Part shown: piece after piece, positions 11,426-21,304 of the stretch
Numbering within the stretch: position 1 is the first letter of the stretch
Layout: each line of letters begins with the position of its first letter
Assembly: GCA_947589055.1 (NCBI GenBank)
Contig: CANPZL010000007.1
Span: forward strand, 1 to 64,000
Direction of reading: 5' to 3'
DNA: 64,000 nt
Source of the DNA: an uncultured Lachnospiraceae bacterium
GTDB taxonomy: Bacteria > Bacillota > Clostridia > Lachnospirales > Lachnospiraceae
Made by a program: the position numbers and the translations under genes
Notes under the pieces: model-generated
What the model saw: only the letters and a program-made list of their open reading frames with translations
What the model was told of the DNA's origin: nothing
Databases searched by the model: none

Positions 11426-12466
11426 TTACTTCTTTTTATTAAAAATTTCGTCCAGCTCTATCGTCAGGTTTTTCAACGTATTGACCACCTTTTTGTAGTC
11501 CATACGTTTGGGGCCTATAATTCCTATGGTTCCCTTCGCACCCTCCTGCAATTCATAGGTTGCAGTCACTACGCTTAAGTCTTTCATGTTCTGCACCGGT
11601 GCTTCATCGCCAATGTATACCTGAATCCCATTATCATTATGGTTCATCGTTTCATCTACCAGCTGATTCAGTATATTTTTTTCTTCCAGCGCTTCTAACA
11701 GGACGCTGGTTTTTTCTATGTCTCCAATCTCCGGATATTTTAGGATGTTCGTTGTTCCACTGGTGTAAATCTGTCGCTCGTCTGCTGATTTCACAGCCTC
11801 TACCACGCCGGAGAGAATCCGGTCCAATACATCCGCATAGATACCCGCCTGTACCTTCATCGTCTGAATCATTTCAATGTTGATGTCCCTAAGCGACGCA
11901 CCCTGCAAAAACGAATTCATCAAAATGCTAAGCTTTAAGACTTCATCATTTGCCAGCGGCTCCTCTACCGTGATCAGTTGATTTTTAATCACATTTCCGT
12001 CTACTACAATGACAGCAAGTATATGGTCTTCATCTACCATCGTCAGCTGCAGGAACTTTACCCGGATCTCCTGAAACTGCGGTGCGGTGATCATGGTTGC
12101 ATAGTTGGTATTATATGCCAACACCTTTGCTACCTGTTTCAGCATCACTTCCATACGATCTACCCGTTCTAACAGTCCTTGTCGCTCCTGACGCATTCCT
12201 TCCACTTCCGTTTCCCGTTCCTGCATCAGTTGATCCACATATACCCGATAGCCTGCGTCAGTCGGGATCCGCCCGGCGGAAGTATGGGGCTGTTCTATAT
12301 ACCCGCTTTCCTCTAAATCCGCCATCTCATTTCGGATTGTTGCAGAGCTCAGATTCAAATCTGTATACTTTGAAATCGTTCGTGAACCAACCGGCTCGCC
12401 TGTTTCCAGATAGTTAGCGACAATCGCCTGAAGAATCTTCATCTTTCGTTCGCTTAACTGCTCCAT
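11426..12466 (-). CDS. hrcA: Heat-inducible transcription repressor HrcA
   Basis: Repressor that binds CIRCE operators and is thought to be kept active by GroEL. An N-terminal winged helix (SERKMKILQAIVANYLETGEPVGS, then SSATIRNEMADLEESGYI and TSAGRIPTDAGYR) is followed by the dimerization domain. ATG 12466 (346 residues) is preferred over an in-frame start 30 bases upstream because GAAAGGGTGA lies at good spacing before it. The gene leads hrcA-grpE-dnaK-dnaJ and has a perfect CIRCE in its leader, so the operon is autoregulated. Confidence 0.96.
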   Translation of the reverse strand: MEQLSERKMKILQAIVANYLETGEPVGSRTISKYTDLNLSSATIRNEMADLEESGYIEQPHTSAGRIPTDAGYRVYVDQLMQERETEVEGMRQERQGLLERVDRMEVMLKQVAKVLAYNTNYATMITAPQFQEIRVKFLQLTMVDEDHILAVIVVDGNVIKNQLITVEEPLANDEVLKLSILMNSFLQGASLRDINIEMIQTMKVQAGIYADVLDRILSGVVEAVKSADERQIYTSGTTNILKYPEIGDIEKTSVLLEALEEKNILNQLVDETMNHNDNGIQVYIGDEAPVQNMKDLSVVTATYELQEGAKGTIGIIGPKRMDYKKVVNTLKNLTIELDEIFNKKK

Positions 12467-12508
12467 GCAATCACCCTTTCTTCCATCGGCCCTCACTGCT
12501 TCAATTTA

Positions 12509-12535
12509 TTAGCACTCGATAAAACCGAGTGCTAA
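12509..12535 (-). promoter_or_regulatory. CIRCE operator (HrcA binding site)
   Basis: TTAGCACTC, 9 bases, GAGTGCTAA: a perfect match to the CIRCE consensus in both arms. It lies between the predicted transcription start and hrcA, where bound HrcA would block the whole hrcA-grpE-dnaK-dnaJ operon. Confidence 0.98.
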
Positions 12536-12546
12536 CATCTAGCTAT

Positions 12547-12575
12547 AACTTAGCACCCTTATTTTACTTTGTCAA
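12547..12575 (-). promoter_or_regulatory. sigma-A promoter of the hrcA operon
   Basis: On the minus strand TTGACA (perfect -35, 12570-12575) is followed by 17 bases and TAAGTT (12547-12552). The weak -10 is preceded by TGC, an extended -10 motif. The start would fall just upstream of CIRCE. Confidence 0.8.
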
Positions 12576-12644
12576 GGATATTTTCATGATTTTTCTAAGT
12601 CAAATTTCCATGCAGATATAACTGCCCGGCCCATTGCTCATCAG

Positions 12645-12686
12645 AATAAAAACAGGTTTTGCCTGATTTTGCAAAACCCGTTTTTA
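12645..12686 (-). terminator. Terminator after the 12732-13199 gene
   Basis: An inverted repeat of GGTTTTGC and GCAAAACC flanks a short loop. On the minus strand the stem is followed by a T-rich run. It separates the lepA-hemW unit from the hrcA promoter. T-runs occur on both sides, so it may work in both directions. Confidence 0.75.
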
Positions 12687-12731
12687 TTTTCTATCCTTAT
12701 ACCTCTGTGAAAGTTCTTTTCACCAGACACT

Positions 12732-13199
12732 TTATAGCAATCCCTGCTGCATCTCAAAAATCCGGATCGCAGTAGGAATATCCGTTTGTATCCATCGTTC
12801 ATAAACCACTGTGCCAGTCCCGTAATACCCCTTTCGCCTGCGGTTCCTGAAGTCCTCTTCCTGAAGGACAAACCCGTCAAAATCATAAAAGTCCTGAAGG
12901 TTTTCATAAGCGATCAGCCGGTATCCTACATAGATCAACCGGTCTTCTCCCAGTAAAAAGAGCTGATTCCGCAATTCTTCGATCAAATCCATATGATCCG
13001 AGCATAACTCTTCAATATCAAAATGTTCTTCTAAAAATATGTAAATCCGTTTGATCAGGTCAAAATCCAAAACAAGGGCTCCAGCTTCCATACTCGTGAT
13101 GATCGCCTCTTGGGTTCCCACACATCTTGCAAAGATTCCCCGTGACAATGATAGAGCCTCCCTTTTTTGCCTTAACCAGTTTCCTGTAAAAATCAGCAT
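12732..13199 (-). CDS. Conserved small protein with XRE-like N-terminal helices
   Basis: I do not recognise a named family for this 155-residue protein. Residues 5-60 (WLRQKREALSLSRGIFARCVG then AIITSMEAG) look like the helices of a Cro/XRE-type HTH. The rest mixes acidic helix (HFDIEELCSDHMDLIEEL) with beta-like segments. AGGAG lies about 12 bases before the ATG, a little far. It follows hemW by 86 bases on the same strand and is closed by a terminator. A regulatory role is only suggested by the fold-like N-terminus. Confidence 0.6.
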   Translation of the reverse strand: MLIFTGNWLRQKREALSLSRGIFARCVGTQEAIITSMEAGALVLDFDLIKRIYIFLEEHFDIEELCSDHMDLIEELRNQLFLLGEDRLIYVGYRLIAYENLQDFYDFDGFVLQEEDFRNRRRKGYYGTGTVVYERWIQTDIPTAIRIFEMQQGLL

Positions 13200-13285
13200 A
13201 TATCATCCGCTCCTTTTTCTCATGCCGCCGCTTGGATACTACAGAGCATGCTTACGAATCCTTCCATGTTAATATATTCCGTGAC

Positions 13286-14476
13286 CTACATGAGAATTCC
13301 ATCCGTTTTTTCCTCCGGCTCCAGTAAAAAATCCGCCAGTATCTGATTGCTGACATCGATCCCCCGATCCTCAAGACGCAGATTTCCATTCTTCCAGACT
13401 AAGAATCCCATGTCTACATACGACCGTATCACCGCCCCATATACCTCCTCAAGCGAACGGTGGAACCGCCGGATAAATTCTGTATCCGACACTCCGTCGG
13501 TAAGCCGCAGTCCCAGAAACATGAATTCCTCCATTCGGTTTCGTTCTGTTACCGGTATGCGGTTTCTCCATAATGCTTCCGGTATCGTTTCTTTTCGCTC
13601 AGTCAGATATTCCTGCATATCTCTGGTATTCTCAAACCGGTATCCCTGCCAATCGGAGGAAGCGCCTAAACCAAAGCCGAGATATTCCCGTCCGGTCCAG
13701 TACCCCAGATTATGCAGACAAGCATATCCCTTCCGGGCAAAATTGGAAATCTCATACTGTTCATATCCCAGACTGTTCAATAAACGTCTGGTATAATGAT
13801 ACATATTCCGCTCCGCCTGTTCAGAAGGAAGCTGTTCCATAATCGTTTTGTCCTCTGCAAAGGGCGTTCCCGCCTCGATCGACAGACTGTAGGCGGATAT
13901 ATGCTCCGGCTTCAGTTCCAATACCCGTGCCAGTGTTTTTCCGTAGGTGGACTGGGATTGTCCCGGAAGTCCCAGCATGATGTCAACGTTAATATTTTGA
14001 AATCCTGCTTCCCTGGCCAGCAGATAATTTGCTACAAACTGTTCATAATTATGAATCCGTCCCAGTCGTTTTAATTCCTCCGCATTCCCGCTTTGAAGTC
14101 CCAGACTTAACCGATTGATTCCACAGGTTCGATATTCCGCCAATTTTCTATAGGTTAAGGTCCCCGGATTACATTCTATGGTGATTTCCGCCCCCTGCTT
14201 TACGGTCCAGACCGAATACAGCTTGTGAAACAGTTGTTCTATCCAGCCTTCCGGTAAACAAGAGGGAGTTCCTCCGCCTAAAAAAACGGAAACTGCCTGA
14301 TATTCCTCTGCGATACCGCTATAGCCCTCTATTTCCTGCATCAGCTTATCCATATAAGCCTTCTGCGCCTCCATCGGGCAATCCGAAAAAGAAAGAAAGT
14401 CACAGTAATTACATTTCCTGATGCAAAAGGGAATATGAATGTATAAGCTGATTTCCTTTTTATCCAGTTTCCCCAT
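13286..14476 (-). CDS. hemW: Radical SAM heme chaperone HemW
   Basis: Homologue of oxygen-independent coproporphyrinogen oxidase that binds heme and is thought to hand it to proteins. The 4Fe-4S motif CIRKCNYC (Cys17, Cys21, Cys24) follows YIHIPF. FLGGGTPS is at about residue 65, and a HemN-type C-terminal domain is present. Cys-N-Y-C instead of the HemN CxxxCxxCxC pattern, plus the absence of heme synthesis genes nearby, favours HemW over HemN. It starts 27 bases after lepA, a pairing conserved in Firmicutes. Confidence 0.92.
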   Translation of the reverse strand: MGKLDKKEISLYIHIPFCIRKCNYCDFLSFSDCPMEAQKAYMDKLMQEIEGYSGIAEEYQAVSVFLGGGTPSCLPEGWIEQLFHKLYSVWTVKQGAEITIECNPGTLTYRKLAEYRTCGINRLSLGLQSGNAEELKRLGRIHNYEQFVANYLLAREAGFQNINVDIMLGLPGQSQSTYGKTLARVLELKPEHISAYSLSIEAGTPFAEDKTIMEQLPSEQAERNMYHYTRRLLNSLGYEQYEISNFARKGYACLHNLGYWTGREYLGFGLGASSDWQGYRFENTRDMQEYLTERKETIPEALWRNRIPVTERNRMEEFMFLGLRLTDGVSDTEFIRRFHRSLEEVYGAVIRSYVDMGFLVWKNGNLRLEDRGIDVSNQILADFLLEPEEKTDGILM

Positions 14477-14503
14477 GCATTTTCTTCCTTTCTCTTTCGC
14501 CTT

Positions 14504-16318
14504 TTAGTCGTTATCCAGCTTCAGAACGCTCATAAATGCCTTCTGCGGAATCTCCACATTGCCAATCTGACGCATTCTTTTTTTGCCTTCCTTTTGTTTC
14601 TCTAACAGCTTTCGCTTTCTGGTAATGTCGCCGCCATAACATTTTGCCAGCACGTCTTTTCGCATAGCCTTTACCGTTTCCCGTGCGATTACCTTTCCGC
14701 CGATTGCCGCCTGAATGGGAATCTCAAATAAATGTCTGGGAATTTCTTCCTTTAGCTTTTCGCACATCTTCCGTCCCCGTTCATAAGCGCCATCGGCATG
14801 AATGATAAAGGATAAGGCATCTACCTCCTCCCGGTTAATGAGAATATCCAGCTTCACCAGCTTCGTCTGCTGATAATCCTTCATTTCATAATCAAAAGAG
14901 GCATACCCTCTGGATCGGGATTTTAAGGCGTCAAAGAAATCATAGATGATCTCATTTAAGGGGAGGTCATATTTTAAAAGAGCTCTGGTTTCCTCCATAT
15001 ACTCCATACTGATATAGGTTCCTCTCCGCTCCTGACAAAGCTGCATGATCGGTCCTACATATTCCTTTGTCACCATGATCTCCGCTGAGACAAAGGGTTC
15101 TTCCATATATGCAATTTCCGACGGATCCGGAAGATTCGAAGGATTGGTAAGCTCTATCATATCCCCGTTGGTTTTATGAACCCGGTATACTACTCCCGGT
15201 GCTGTAGTTACCAGATCCAGATTATACTCCCGTTCCAAACGCTCTTGTATGATCTCCAAATGCAGAAGTCCTAAAAAACCGCAGCGGAATCCGAACCCAA
15301 GCGCAACCGAGGTCTCCGGTTCAAACTGTAAAGAGGCATCATTCAACTGTAATTTTTCCAATGCGTCCTTTAGATCCGGATATTTGGCACCATCCGCAGG
15401 ATAAAGGCCGCAAAATACCATAGGATTTACTTTCTTATATCCCGGAAGCGGTTCTGCACAAGGGCGTTTTGCATCCGTTACCGTATCACCGACTCTGGTG
15501 TCTTTCACGTTCTTGAGACTGGCGGTGATATATCCTACCATACCTGCCGACAATTCCTCACAGGGCAGAAACTGTCCGGCGCCGAAGATCCCTACTTCTA
15601 CCACTTCCTCTTCCGCTCCGGTAGCCATCATCCGGATCCTCGTTCCTTTTCTTACGCTTCCGTTCTTGATACGGCAGAAAATGATCACACCCTTATAGGA
15701 ATCGTAGATACTGTCAAAGATCAACGCCTGAAGGGGCGCCAGACGGTCGCCGGCAGGCGCCGGTATCTTTGTCACGATCTGCTCCAATACTTCATCAATA
15801 TTCAGCCCGGTCTTGGCGGAAATCAATGGGGCATCCTGCGCCTCCAGTCCGATAATATCTTCGATCTCATTTATCACCCGTTCCGGATCCGCACTGGGCA
15901 GATCGATCTTATTGATTACCGGCATCACTTCCAGATCGTGATCCAGCGCAAGATAGACATTTGCCAATGTCTGTGCCTCGATCCCCTGAGCGGCGTCTAC
16001 AACTAGAATTGCCCCCTCGCAGGCGGCTAAGCTGCGGGATACTTCATAATTAAAGTCTACATGTCCCGGCGTATCAATCAAATTAAAAATATATTCCTCT
16101 CCGTCCTTCGCCCGGTATACGATCCGTACTGCCTGCGCCTTGATCGTTATCCCACGCTCCCGTTCCAGATCCATATTATCCAATACCTGTGCCTGCATTT
16201 CCCGGCTGGTCAAAAGCCCGGTTTTTTCAATGATCCGATCCGCCAGCGTCGATTTTCCATGATCGATATGGGCAATAATGCAAAAATTCCGAATCTTGCT
16301 TTGCTCTATCTGAGACAT
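14504..16318 (-). CDS. lepA: Elongation factor 4 (LepA), ribosome back-translocase
   Basis: Translational GTPase related to EF-G. G1 [14 protein letters not shown] lies near the N-terminus, followed by [10 protein letters not shown] (switch I), DTPGHVDF (G3) and NKIDLPSA (G4). The C-terminus has the LepA-specific domain ([37 protein letters not shown]). I chose ATG 16318 (604 residues) because GGAGG is 7 bases upstream; a second ATG 6 bases earlier almost touches that site. It is divergent from sigG and leads lepA-hemW. Confidence 0.97.
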   Translation of the reverse strand: MSQIEQSKIRNFCIIAHIDHGKSTLADRIIEKTGLLTSREMQAQVLDNMDLERERGITIKAQAVRIVYRAKDGEEYIFNLIDTPGHVDFNYEVSRSLAACEGAILVVDAAQGIEAQTLANVYLALDHDLEVMPVINKIDLPSADPERVINEIEDIIGLEAQDAPLISAKTGLNIDEVLEQIVTKIPAPAGDRLAPLQALIFDSIYDSYKGVIIFCRIKNGSVRKGTRIRMMATGAEEEVVEVGIFGAGQFLPCEELSAGMVGYITASLKNVKDTRVGDTVTDAKRPCAEPLPGYKKVNPMVFCGLYPADGAKYPDLKDALEKLQLNDASLQFEPETSVALGFGFRCGFLGLLHLEIIQERLEREYNLDLVTTAPGVVYRVHKTNGDMIELTNPSNLPDPSEIAYMEEPFVSAEIMVTKEYVGPIMQLCQERRGTYISMEYMEETRALLKYDLPLNEIIYDFFDALKSRSRGYASFDYEMKDYQQTKLVKLDILINREEVDALSFIIHADGAYERGRKMCEKLKEEIPRHLFEIPIQAAIGGKVIARETVKAMRKDVLAKCYGGDITRKRKLLEKQKEGKKRMRQIGNVEIPQKAFMSVLKLDND

Positions 16319-16393
16319 TTTCATTCCTCCGTATGCTTCCAATCTGCTGTAATGCAGTCAAGCTTATTTCTTGCCAATCGCTTAGCTAGAGTT

Positions 16394-16423
16394 AGTATAG
16401 CACAGGATTTCTTTTTTTCACAA
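16394..16423 (-). promoter_or_regulatory. lepA promoter
   Basis: On the minus strand TTGTGA (16418-16423), an 18-base spacer and TATACT (16394-16399) preceded by TGC (extended -10). It lies about 75 bases upstream of the lepA start. Confidence 0.65.
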
Positions 16424-16516
16424 GTAGCGTGCAGGATTTTCCATTTTTTCTTTCGTATAATCCAATGATTTTTCGTAAATCCTTACATTACAAGACCTTT
16501 TACAGGAGGAAAGCAT

Positions 16517-17299
16517 ATGGCACTGAATAAAGTAGATTTATGCGGAATGAATACTTCTAAGCTTCCATTGCTAAACAACGAGGAAAAAAATCAGCTCTTT
16601 CAAAAAATTGAGGCAGGCGATACCCATGCCAGAGAATTATTGATCGAAGGAAATCTTCGTCTGGTCTTAAGTGTCATTCAGAGATTTGCAAACAGTGCTG
16701 AAAACGCCGATGATCTATTCCAGATTGGATGCATCGGCCTGATGAAAGCCATCGATAACTTTGATCGTTCTTTAAATGTAAAGTTTTCAACCTACGCTGT
16801 CCCAATGATCATAGGAGAATGCAGGAGATACCTGCGGGACAACAATTCCATCCGAGTTTCCCGTTCTTTGCGGGATATTGCTTATAAGGCTATCTATGCC
16901 AAAGAACAGTTTTTAAAAACCCATGACCGGGAACCGTCCGTGGAGGAAATCGCTAATGAAATCGGAATGGACAAGGAAGCCGTCGTTATGGCGCTGGACG
17001 CCATTGCCAGTCCCCTTTCTCTTTATGAACCGGTTTATCAGGAGGGCGGAGATAACCTCTATCTTATGGATCAGGTACGGGATAAAAAAAGCACGGAAGA
17101 AGCATGGGTTGAAGACTTATCTCTAAAGGAAGCTATGCACCGGCTGTCTGAACGGGAATATAACATCATCAAGCTCCGGTTTTTTGAGGGTAAGACCCAG
17201 ACAGAGGTTGCCGATGAGATCGCCATTTCCCAGGCGCAGGTTAGTCGTCTGGAAAAGGGGGCATTAAGAAATATGCGGCGGTATCTGTCGGAATCCTGA
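16517..17299 (+). CDS. sigG: RNA polymerase sporulation sigma factor SigG
   Basis: Late forespore sigma factor. The N-terminus KVDLCGMNTSKLPLL is the SigG signature. Region 2 includes ADDLFQIGCIGLMKAIDNFD and STYAVPMIIGECRRYLRDN; region 4 ends with the HTH TQTEVADEIAISQAQVSRLEKGAL. Length is 260 residues, complete. AGGAGG is at good spacing before the ATG. In most clostridia sigG follows sigE on the same strand; here it is inverted and converges on sigE. A sigma-F promoter is expected, but upstream I see only a weak GTATA at 16455 with no good -10, so its promoter is unresolved. Confidence 0.96.
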   Translation: MALNKVDLCGMNTSKLPLLNNEEKNQLFQKIEAGDTHARELLIEGNLRLVLSVIQRFANSAENADDLFQIGCIGLMKAIDNFDRSLNVKFSTYAVPMIIGECRRYLRDNNSIRVSRSLRDIAYKAIYAKEQFLKTHDREPSVEEIANEIGMDKEAVVMALDAIASPLSLYEPVYQEGGDNLYLMDQVRDKKSTEEAWVEDLSLKEAMHRLSEREYNIIKLRFFEGKTQTEVADEIAISQAQVSRLEKGALRNMRRYLSES

Positions 17300-17301
17300 C
17301 C

Positions 17302-17352
17302 GATACTGAGCCAAATGTCTGTTATCCAGCCACTTGGCTCAGTATCTTTTTT
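17302..17352 (+). terminator. Rho-independent terminator of sigG
   Basis: A 13-bp perfect stem (GATACTGAGCCAA with TTGGCTCAGTATC) is followed on the plus strand by TTTTTT. It lies between the convergent sigG and sigE stops. The minus side lacks a T-run, so it should act mainly on sigG. Confidence 0.9.
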
Positions 17353-17355
17353 ATT

Positions 17356-18096
17356 TTAAACCATTCCCGCCGCCATCTCCCGTTTCAGACGCTTAATGAT
17401 CTTTTTTTCCAGACGGGATATATAGGATTGGGAAATTCCCAGCATATCCGCTACCTCCTTCTGGGTCAGTTCTTCTCCGCTTTCCGAGGTCAGACCAAAC
17501 CGAAGCTCAATGATCAATCGTTCCCTCGGCGTCAGGACGGATAACGCCTTTTGAAGCATCTTCCGGTCCACCTCATCCTCAAGATCTCTGTAAATGACAT
17601 CCTCGTCCGTTCCCAGTATATCGGATAATAACAGTTCATTCCCGTCCCAGTCTACATTCAGGGGTTCGTCAATAGACACCTCCATCTTCGTCTTATTGGT
17701 ACGCCGCAGATACATCAGAATTTCATTTTCAATACAACGGGAAGCATACGTGGCCAGTTTTATTTTTTTATCCGGTGCAAAGGTATTGATGGCTTTAATC
17801 AGACCAATCGTACCGATAGAGATCAGATCCTCCACTCCCACTCCCGTATTGTCGAATTTTTTTGCTATGTAAACGACCAATCGCAGATTCCGCTCGATCA
17901 AAATCCCTTTGGCCTCTGTTTCATCCTTTGTCCCCAGCTTTGCCAGCAGCTGGCTCTCCTGTTCGCTCTCCAAAGGCGGAGGCAGGATTTCAGACCCTCC
18001 GATATAATGAATCTCGCCCTTGGGCATTAAAAAAAGGCTGGCAAACCGTCCCATCATGGACAGCTTAAATTGTTCGTTGCTTACAATCTGTAACAT
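17356..18096 (-). CDS. sigE: RNA polymerase sporulation sigma factor SigE (pro-form)
   Basis: Early mother-cell sigma factor made as an inactive precursor. The N-terminal prosequence (about residues 1-31, hydrophobic around [11 protein letters not shown]) precedes the conserved [13 protein letters not shown] junction. Region 2 has [19 protein letters not shown] and [20 protein letters not shown]. Region 4 ends with [31 protein letters not shown]. The 246 residues match the family. The start overlaps the end of spoIIGA by 16 bases, so sigma factor and processing protease are translationally coupled as in other spore formers. Confidence 0.97.
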   Translation of the reverse strand: MLQIVSNEQFKLSMMGRFASLFLMPKGEIHYIGGSEILPPPLESEQESQLLAKLGTKDETEAKGILIERNLRLVVYIAKKFDNTGVGVEDLISIGTIGLIKAINTFAPDKKIKLATYASRCIENEILMYLRRTNKTKMEVSIDEPLNVDWDGNELLLSDILGTDEDVIYRDLEDEVDRKMLQKALSVLTPRERLIIELRFGLTSESGEELTQKEVADMLGISQSYISRLEKKIIKRLKREMAAGMV

Positions 18097-19010
18097 TCTT
18101 GTTCCTCCTGTTCTACCATATCCGTATGCAAAAGCATTTGATAACGATTATTTTTCGATATAGGCGTACGGCTGATTCCTACTACTACATTCTGCCTTGT
18201 AATACAGGCATCTGATCGTTTTAAAATCAACCTTCCACACTGAATTCCAAGCATTTCTCCCTGTTCTTCTCCAACTGCCTGAAAGGGAATCCATTTTGCC
18301 TTGAACAGCGTATCCTCCGCTATCCGGTCGTAATCGATTTTTCCCTGCTCCAGATACGTTTGCAGCAGTCTCTGATAGTCTTCCGGAAGCAGCTTTTCTA
18401 TCCAGCGGGCATCCGCTACCGCTACCGGCTGCCGGCTCATCGGTTCGATCAGAAAATTCCCTGTATCTACCAACCCTACCCCATATATGTTTCGCTCCCC
18501 AAAATATAAGGAAAGTTCATATAAATACTGACGTTCATCCTTTCTGTACTGCCGGAATCCAACCGTTAATACAGAAAAAATGATACCGCTTAATAAAAGC
18601 AGTAATACAAATTCCCGGAGCTGTATGCCCTGCTCCTCGTTCCAGCTTCCGTTTATCCAGCTTCGGATCGGCGAGACAAAGTACAGCCAATTCATGATCC
18701 CGCCTAGCAGGAACGTTACCATGAGCTGACAAAGATAACAGGCAAGCACCGCTTTTATCCCCTTTGGCCGGAATGCAAGAAAACACATAAGAATTCCCGT
18801 AAAGCCATAGCTGAATATGTAATACATCCAAACCTCCGGAATTGGAAGCCAGAGAATCAGAAGGAAAAGAATACTGCCTGTTAACGCACTGATCAAACAT
18901 CTCCACCATACGGTCTTCTGCCTGCAAAGCCAACCGGTCAGAAAGAGAATCAAGTAGTCCATGGCAAAATTCACCAGAAACAAAACATCCAGATAAATTG
19001 TATAATTCAA
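18081..19010 (-). CDS. spoIIGA: Sporulation sigma-E processing peptidase SpoIIGA
   Basis: Membrane aspartic protease that cleaves pro-SigE after asymmetric septation. The N-terminal half has about five membrane segments starting at [19 protein letters not shown]. The C-terminal cytoplasmic domain has the catalytic motif [19 protein letters not shown] chose the TTG start at 19010 (309 residues): GGGGAGGAG lies 4-5 bases before it and the family normally begins right at this first membrane segment. A longer frame to 19091 has a basic, non-membrane N-terminus. A perfect 0A box lies upstream. Confidence 0.9.
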   Translation of the reverse strand: MNYTIYLDVLFLVNFAMDYLILFLTGWLCRQKTVWWRCLISALTGSILFLLILWLPIPEVWMYYIFSYGFTGILMCFLAFRPKGIKAVLACYLCQLMVTFLLGGIMNWLYFVSPIRSWINGSWNEEQGIQLREFVLLLLLSGIIFSVLTVGFRQYRKDERQYLYELSLYFGERNIYGVGLVDTGNFLIEPMSRQPVAVADARWIEKLLPEDYQRLLQTYLEQGKIDYDRIAEDTLFKAKWIPFQAVGEEQGEMLGIQCGRLILKRSDACITRQNVVVGISRTPISKNNRYQMLLHTDMVEQEEQECYRL

Positions 19011-19035
19011 GCTTCTCCTCCCCTTCGTTTTACTT

Positions 19036-19090
19036 AGTCTAATGCATTTCCTTTGCGATTTCTGTCTCATTGTGGGGAGGAATTTCGACA
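19036..19090 (-). promoter_or_regulatory. Candidate Spo0A-controlled promoter of spoIIGA-sigE
   Basis: A perfect 0A box (TGTCGAA on the minus strand, 19084-19090) lies 74 bases upstream of the spoIIGA start. Downstream are GAGACA (19063-19068) and TAGACT (19036-19041), 21 bases apart. That long spacing recalls the B. subtilis spoIIG promoter, which Spo0A activates with a 22-bp spacer. The box is seen; its function is inferred. Confidence 0.55.
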
Positions 19091-19097
19091 AAAAAAA

Positions 19098-19154
19098 TGA
19101 AAAAAGAACCTCCGGTTTTTCCTTGCCTAAAAGGGAACAAGAAACCAGAGGTTC
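19098..19154 (-). terminator. Terminator after ftsZ
   Basis: On the minus strand GAACCTC-GGTTT type arms (19142-19154 and 19106-19118) with one mismatch enclose a loop that itself can pair (TTCCC with GGGAA), followed by TTTTTT. It separates ftsZ from spoIIGA. Confidence 0.85.
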
Positions 19155-19182
19155 CAGTATGCTATTTCAAAGTTATGTTGTT

Positions 19183-20400
19183 TTATTTCCGTTTCAAAAA
19201 TTCCGGAATCTTAATACCGCCATCCACATTCGGCTTTGCCGGCGCCTTTCGTTCAACCGTCTGCGCTGTTGTCGTTACTGCCGGCTTTGCGGTAGTGGTA
19301 GCTGCCGCACCATTTAAAAAGGTCGGTCTGGCCATCGGCGCAGGCTGTGCCGGCGTCTGCCCCTGTGCAATCGGCTGGCCGGAATAAGTAGGTCCTGCTG
19401 TCGCAACGGCCGGACGGGGAATCGAAGCAAACCCGCCTGCATTCTGCTTCGGTGTATCGATTCCTGTTGCAATAATCGTAATACTCAGTTCATCGGTAGC
19501 GGCGTCCGCATCTACTGTACCAAAGATAATATTGACATCATCACCGGCAATTTCAGACGCATAGGAAACTGCTTCACTGGTATCCATGATACCAACATCA
19601 CCGGAGAAATTGATGATAATATCCGTTGCCCCGGAGACTGTGGTTTCCAACAACGGACTTTCCATTGCCAGTTTGATCGCTTCCACTGCCTTATTCTCAC
19701 CGGAAGCCTTTCCAATACCGATATGGGCGATTCCCTTATCCCGCATTACGGTCTGAATATCTGCAAAGTCCAGATTGATCAGCCCCGGCTTATTGATTAA
19801 GTCGGTCACGCCCTGCACACCCTGCTGCAATACCTCATCCGCCTTTTTCAATGCTTCCGGTATGGAAGTATTCTTACTGCAAATCTGAAGCAGCTTGTCA
19901 TTCGGAATAACGATCAGGGTATCTACATGCTCCCGCAGCTCATCGATGCCGGCAAGCGCATTATTCATTCTGGGCTTTCCTTCAAACTTAAAGGGCTTTG
20001 TAACTACTCCCACTGTTAAAATCCCCAGATTCTTTGCCATCTCTGCAATTTTCGGTGCCGCACCCGTACCGGTACCGCCGCCCATTCCACAGGTGACAAA
20101 TACCATATTGGCTTCCTTCATCAAGTCCACTATCTCTTCCCGGTTCTCTTCAACTGCCTGAGCTCCGATCTCCGGCTTCGCACCGGCTCCTAATCCTTTG
20201 GTAAGCTTTTCACCGATCTGAACCTTTACCGTTGCTTTATTCAGTGCCAGAGCCTGCTTATCGGTATTGACAGCCACCAGCTCTACGCCTTCCACATTCT
20301 CATCTATCATTCTGTTGACCGCATTATTACCTGCGCCTCCCACACCGATTACCAGAATCTTAGCAGGTGTTTTCTCTTCTTTGGATTCGATCTCGATCAC
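19183..20400 (-). CDS. ftsZ: Cell division protein FtsZ
   Basis: Tubulin-like GTPase that forms the Z ring. [14 protein letters not shown] is near residue 20; the nucleotide signature [16 protein letters not shown] is near residue 105; [14 protein letters not shown] is in the C-terminal domain. A long Ala/Pro/Thr-rich linker (about residues 320-390) leads to the C-terminal binding peptide [12 protein letters not shown]. The start is GTG with AAGGAGG 8 bases before. It has its own promoter and terminator, separating it from the ftsQ and spoIIGA units. Confidence 0.98.
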   Translation of the reverse strand: MIEIESKEEKTPAKILVIGVGGAGNNAVNRMIDENVEGVELVAVNTDKQALALNKATVKVQIGEKLTKGLGAGAKPEIGAQAVEENREEIVDLMKEANMVFVTCGMGGGTGTGAAPKIAEMAKNLGILTVGVVTKPFKFEGKPRMNNALAGIDELREHVDTLIVIPNDKLLQICSKNTSIPEALKKADEVLQQGVQGVTDLINKPGLINLDFADIQTVMRDKGIAHIGIGKASGENKAVEAIKLAMESPLLETTVSGATDIIINFSGDVGIMDTSEAVSYASEIAGDDVNIIFGTVDADAATDELSITIIATGIDTPKQNAGGFASIPRPAVATAGPTYSGQPIAQGQTPAQPAPMARPTFLNGAAATTTAKPAVTTTAQTVERKAPAKPNVDGGIKIPEFLKRK

Positions 20401-20468
20401 AGTTATATCCTCCTTACTATTTGTTCAATCCCTTTCTTATGCCGGATAGGCACATATACCTATCTTTT

Positions 20469-20497
20469 ATAATATAATTTTTTTCGCAAAATTTCAA
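20469..20497 (-). promoter_or_regulatory. ftsZ promoter with 5' leader hairpin
   Basis: TTGAAA (20492-20497), a 17-base spacer and TATTAT (20469-20474) on the minus strand. The predicted transcript opens almost directly with a 6-bp hairpin (GATAGG/CCTATC arms, 20445-20464) ahead of the ribosome binding site, which may protect the 5' end or regulate it. Confidence 0.7.
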
Positions 20498-20534
20498 CTG
20501 AAACTTCTCTCTTTTCATGAAATTACCATGTGTT

Positions 20535-21287
20535 TTATTGATTTTCCCGAAAGACAACATCTCCTTTTTCTATTGTATAATCCTTCATGTACAGCGTTCC
20601 GCTTCTCCCCTCAATGCTTTTTAAGATATTTCCAAGCTCGCTCAACTGTTCTTCGATATGACTGTCATCCCCTAACAGCACCTTAATATCATCACAGTAA
20701 AGTACGATCTCCTTCTGCGAGGTAAAGCGGATGTCGTCCACAGGCAGATCATATTTTTGCAGCAGCTGGGTCAATGTCAGGACCATATTAAAAAAGTCCT
20801 TGTCCTCTATCGGCAGAGGTTCATTCATAATCATGGTATCGAATTTTATACCGGAAATACAGGGGATGTCCTCCATTTTCTGGCTGGAGCTTTCCAATAC
20901 TATTCCGTCCTTATCAAAATACATATATGTATCCATAAACTTTACACAGCCTGCCAATGCTTTTTCATAGACCGTTATCGTAATGCTGTGATTCGAGATA
21001 TATTCCACATCAATCTTTTCGATAAAGGGAATTTCCTGTACTGGTCTTAGTTTATAGCGAAGGAATAAAAGCAGCGTATTATTCGCATACTCTTCCCCTA
21101 TCACCTTTTCTATGATTTCTTCTTCTGTATAGTGGACATTGCCCGTCACTTGTATGGATTCAATATGAAATTGTGTTGCGATTATGATTCCCGCCGCCAG
21201 CAGGATGATACAAACGATACCTGCTATTGTCCAGCCTTTATGAAGATGCCTTCCGGAATCATATGTATTCTGTTCTTCTCGATTCAC
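20535..21287 (-). CDS. ftsQ: Cell division protein FtsQ/DivIB
   Basis: Bitopic divisome protein. A short cytoplasmic tail (about 20 residues) is followed by one membrane helix (WTIAGIVCIILLAAGIIIA), then a POTRA domain (FHIESIQVTGNVHYTEEEIIEKV) and a beta domain. Length is 250 residues, typical of DivIB. It begins with GTG behind AAGGTGATG. It sits between ftsW and ftsZ, the expected dcw position. Confidence 0.9.
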   Translation of the reverse strand: MNREEQNTYDSGRHLHKGWTIAGIVCIILLAAGIIIATQFHIESIQVTGNVHYTEEEIIEKVIGEEYANNTLLLFLRYKLRPVQEIPFIEKIDVEYISNHSITITVYEKALAGCVKFMDTYMYFDKDGIVLESSSQKMEDIPCISGIKFDTMIMNEPLPIEDKDFFNMVLTLTQLLQKYDLPVDDIRFTSQKEIVLYCDDIKVLLGDDSHIEEQLSELGNILKSIEGRSGTLYMKDYTIEKGDVVFRENQ

Positions 21288-21304
21288 AGCATCACCTTAT
21301 GCCT

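Noticed and set aside
11099..11578. 159-codon Ser/Ala/Phe-rich frame antisense to grpE
   Set aside because: Low-complexity shadow of the Glu/Lys/Ala-rich GrpE extension, with no ribosome binding site.
16455..16483. Sigma-F promoter for sigG (GTATA, 15 bases, GTAAATCCT)
   Set aside because: The -10 match is too poor; the expected sigma-F control cannot be shown from this sequence.
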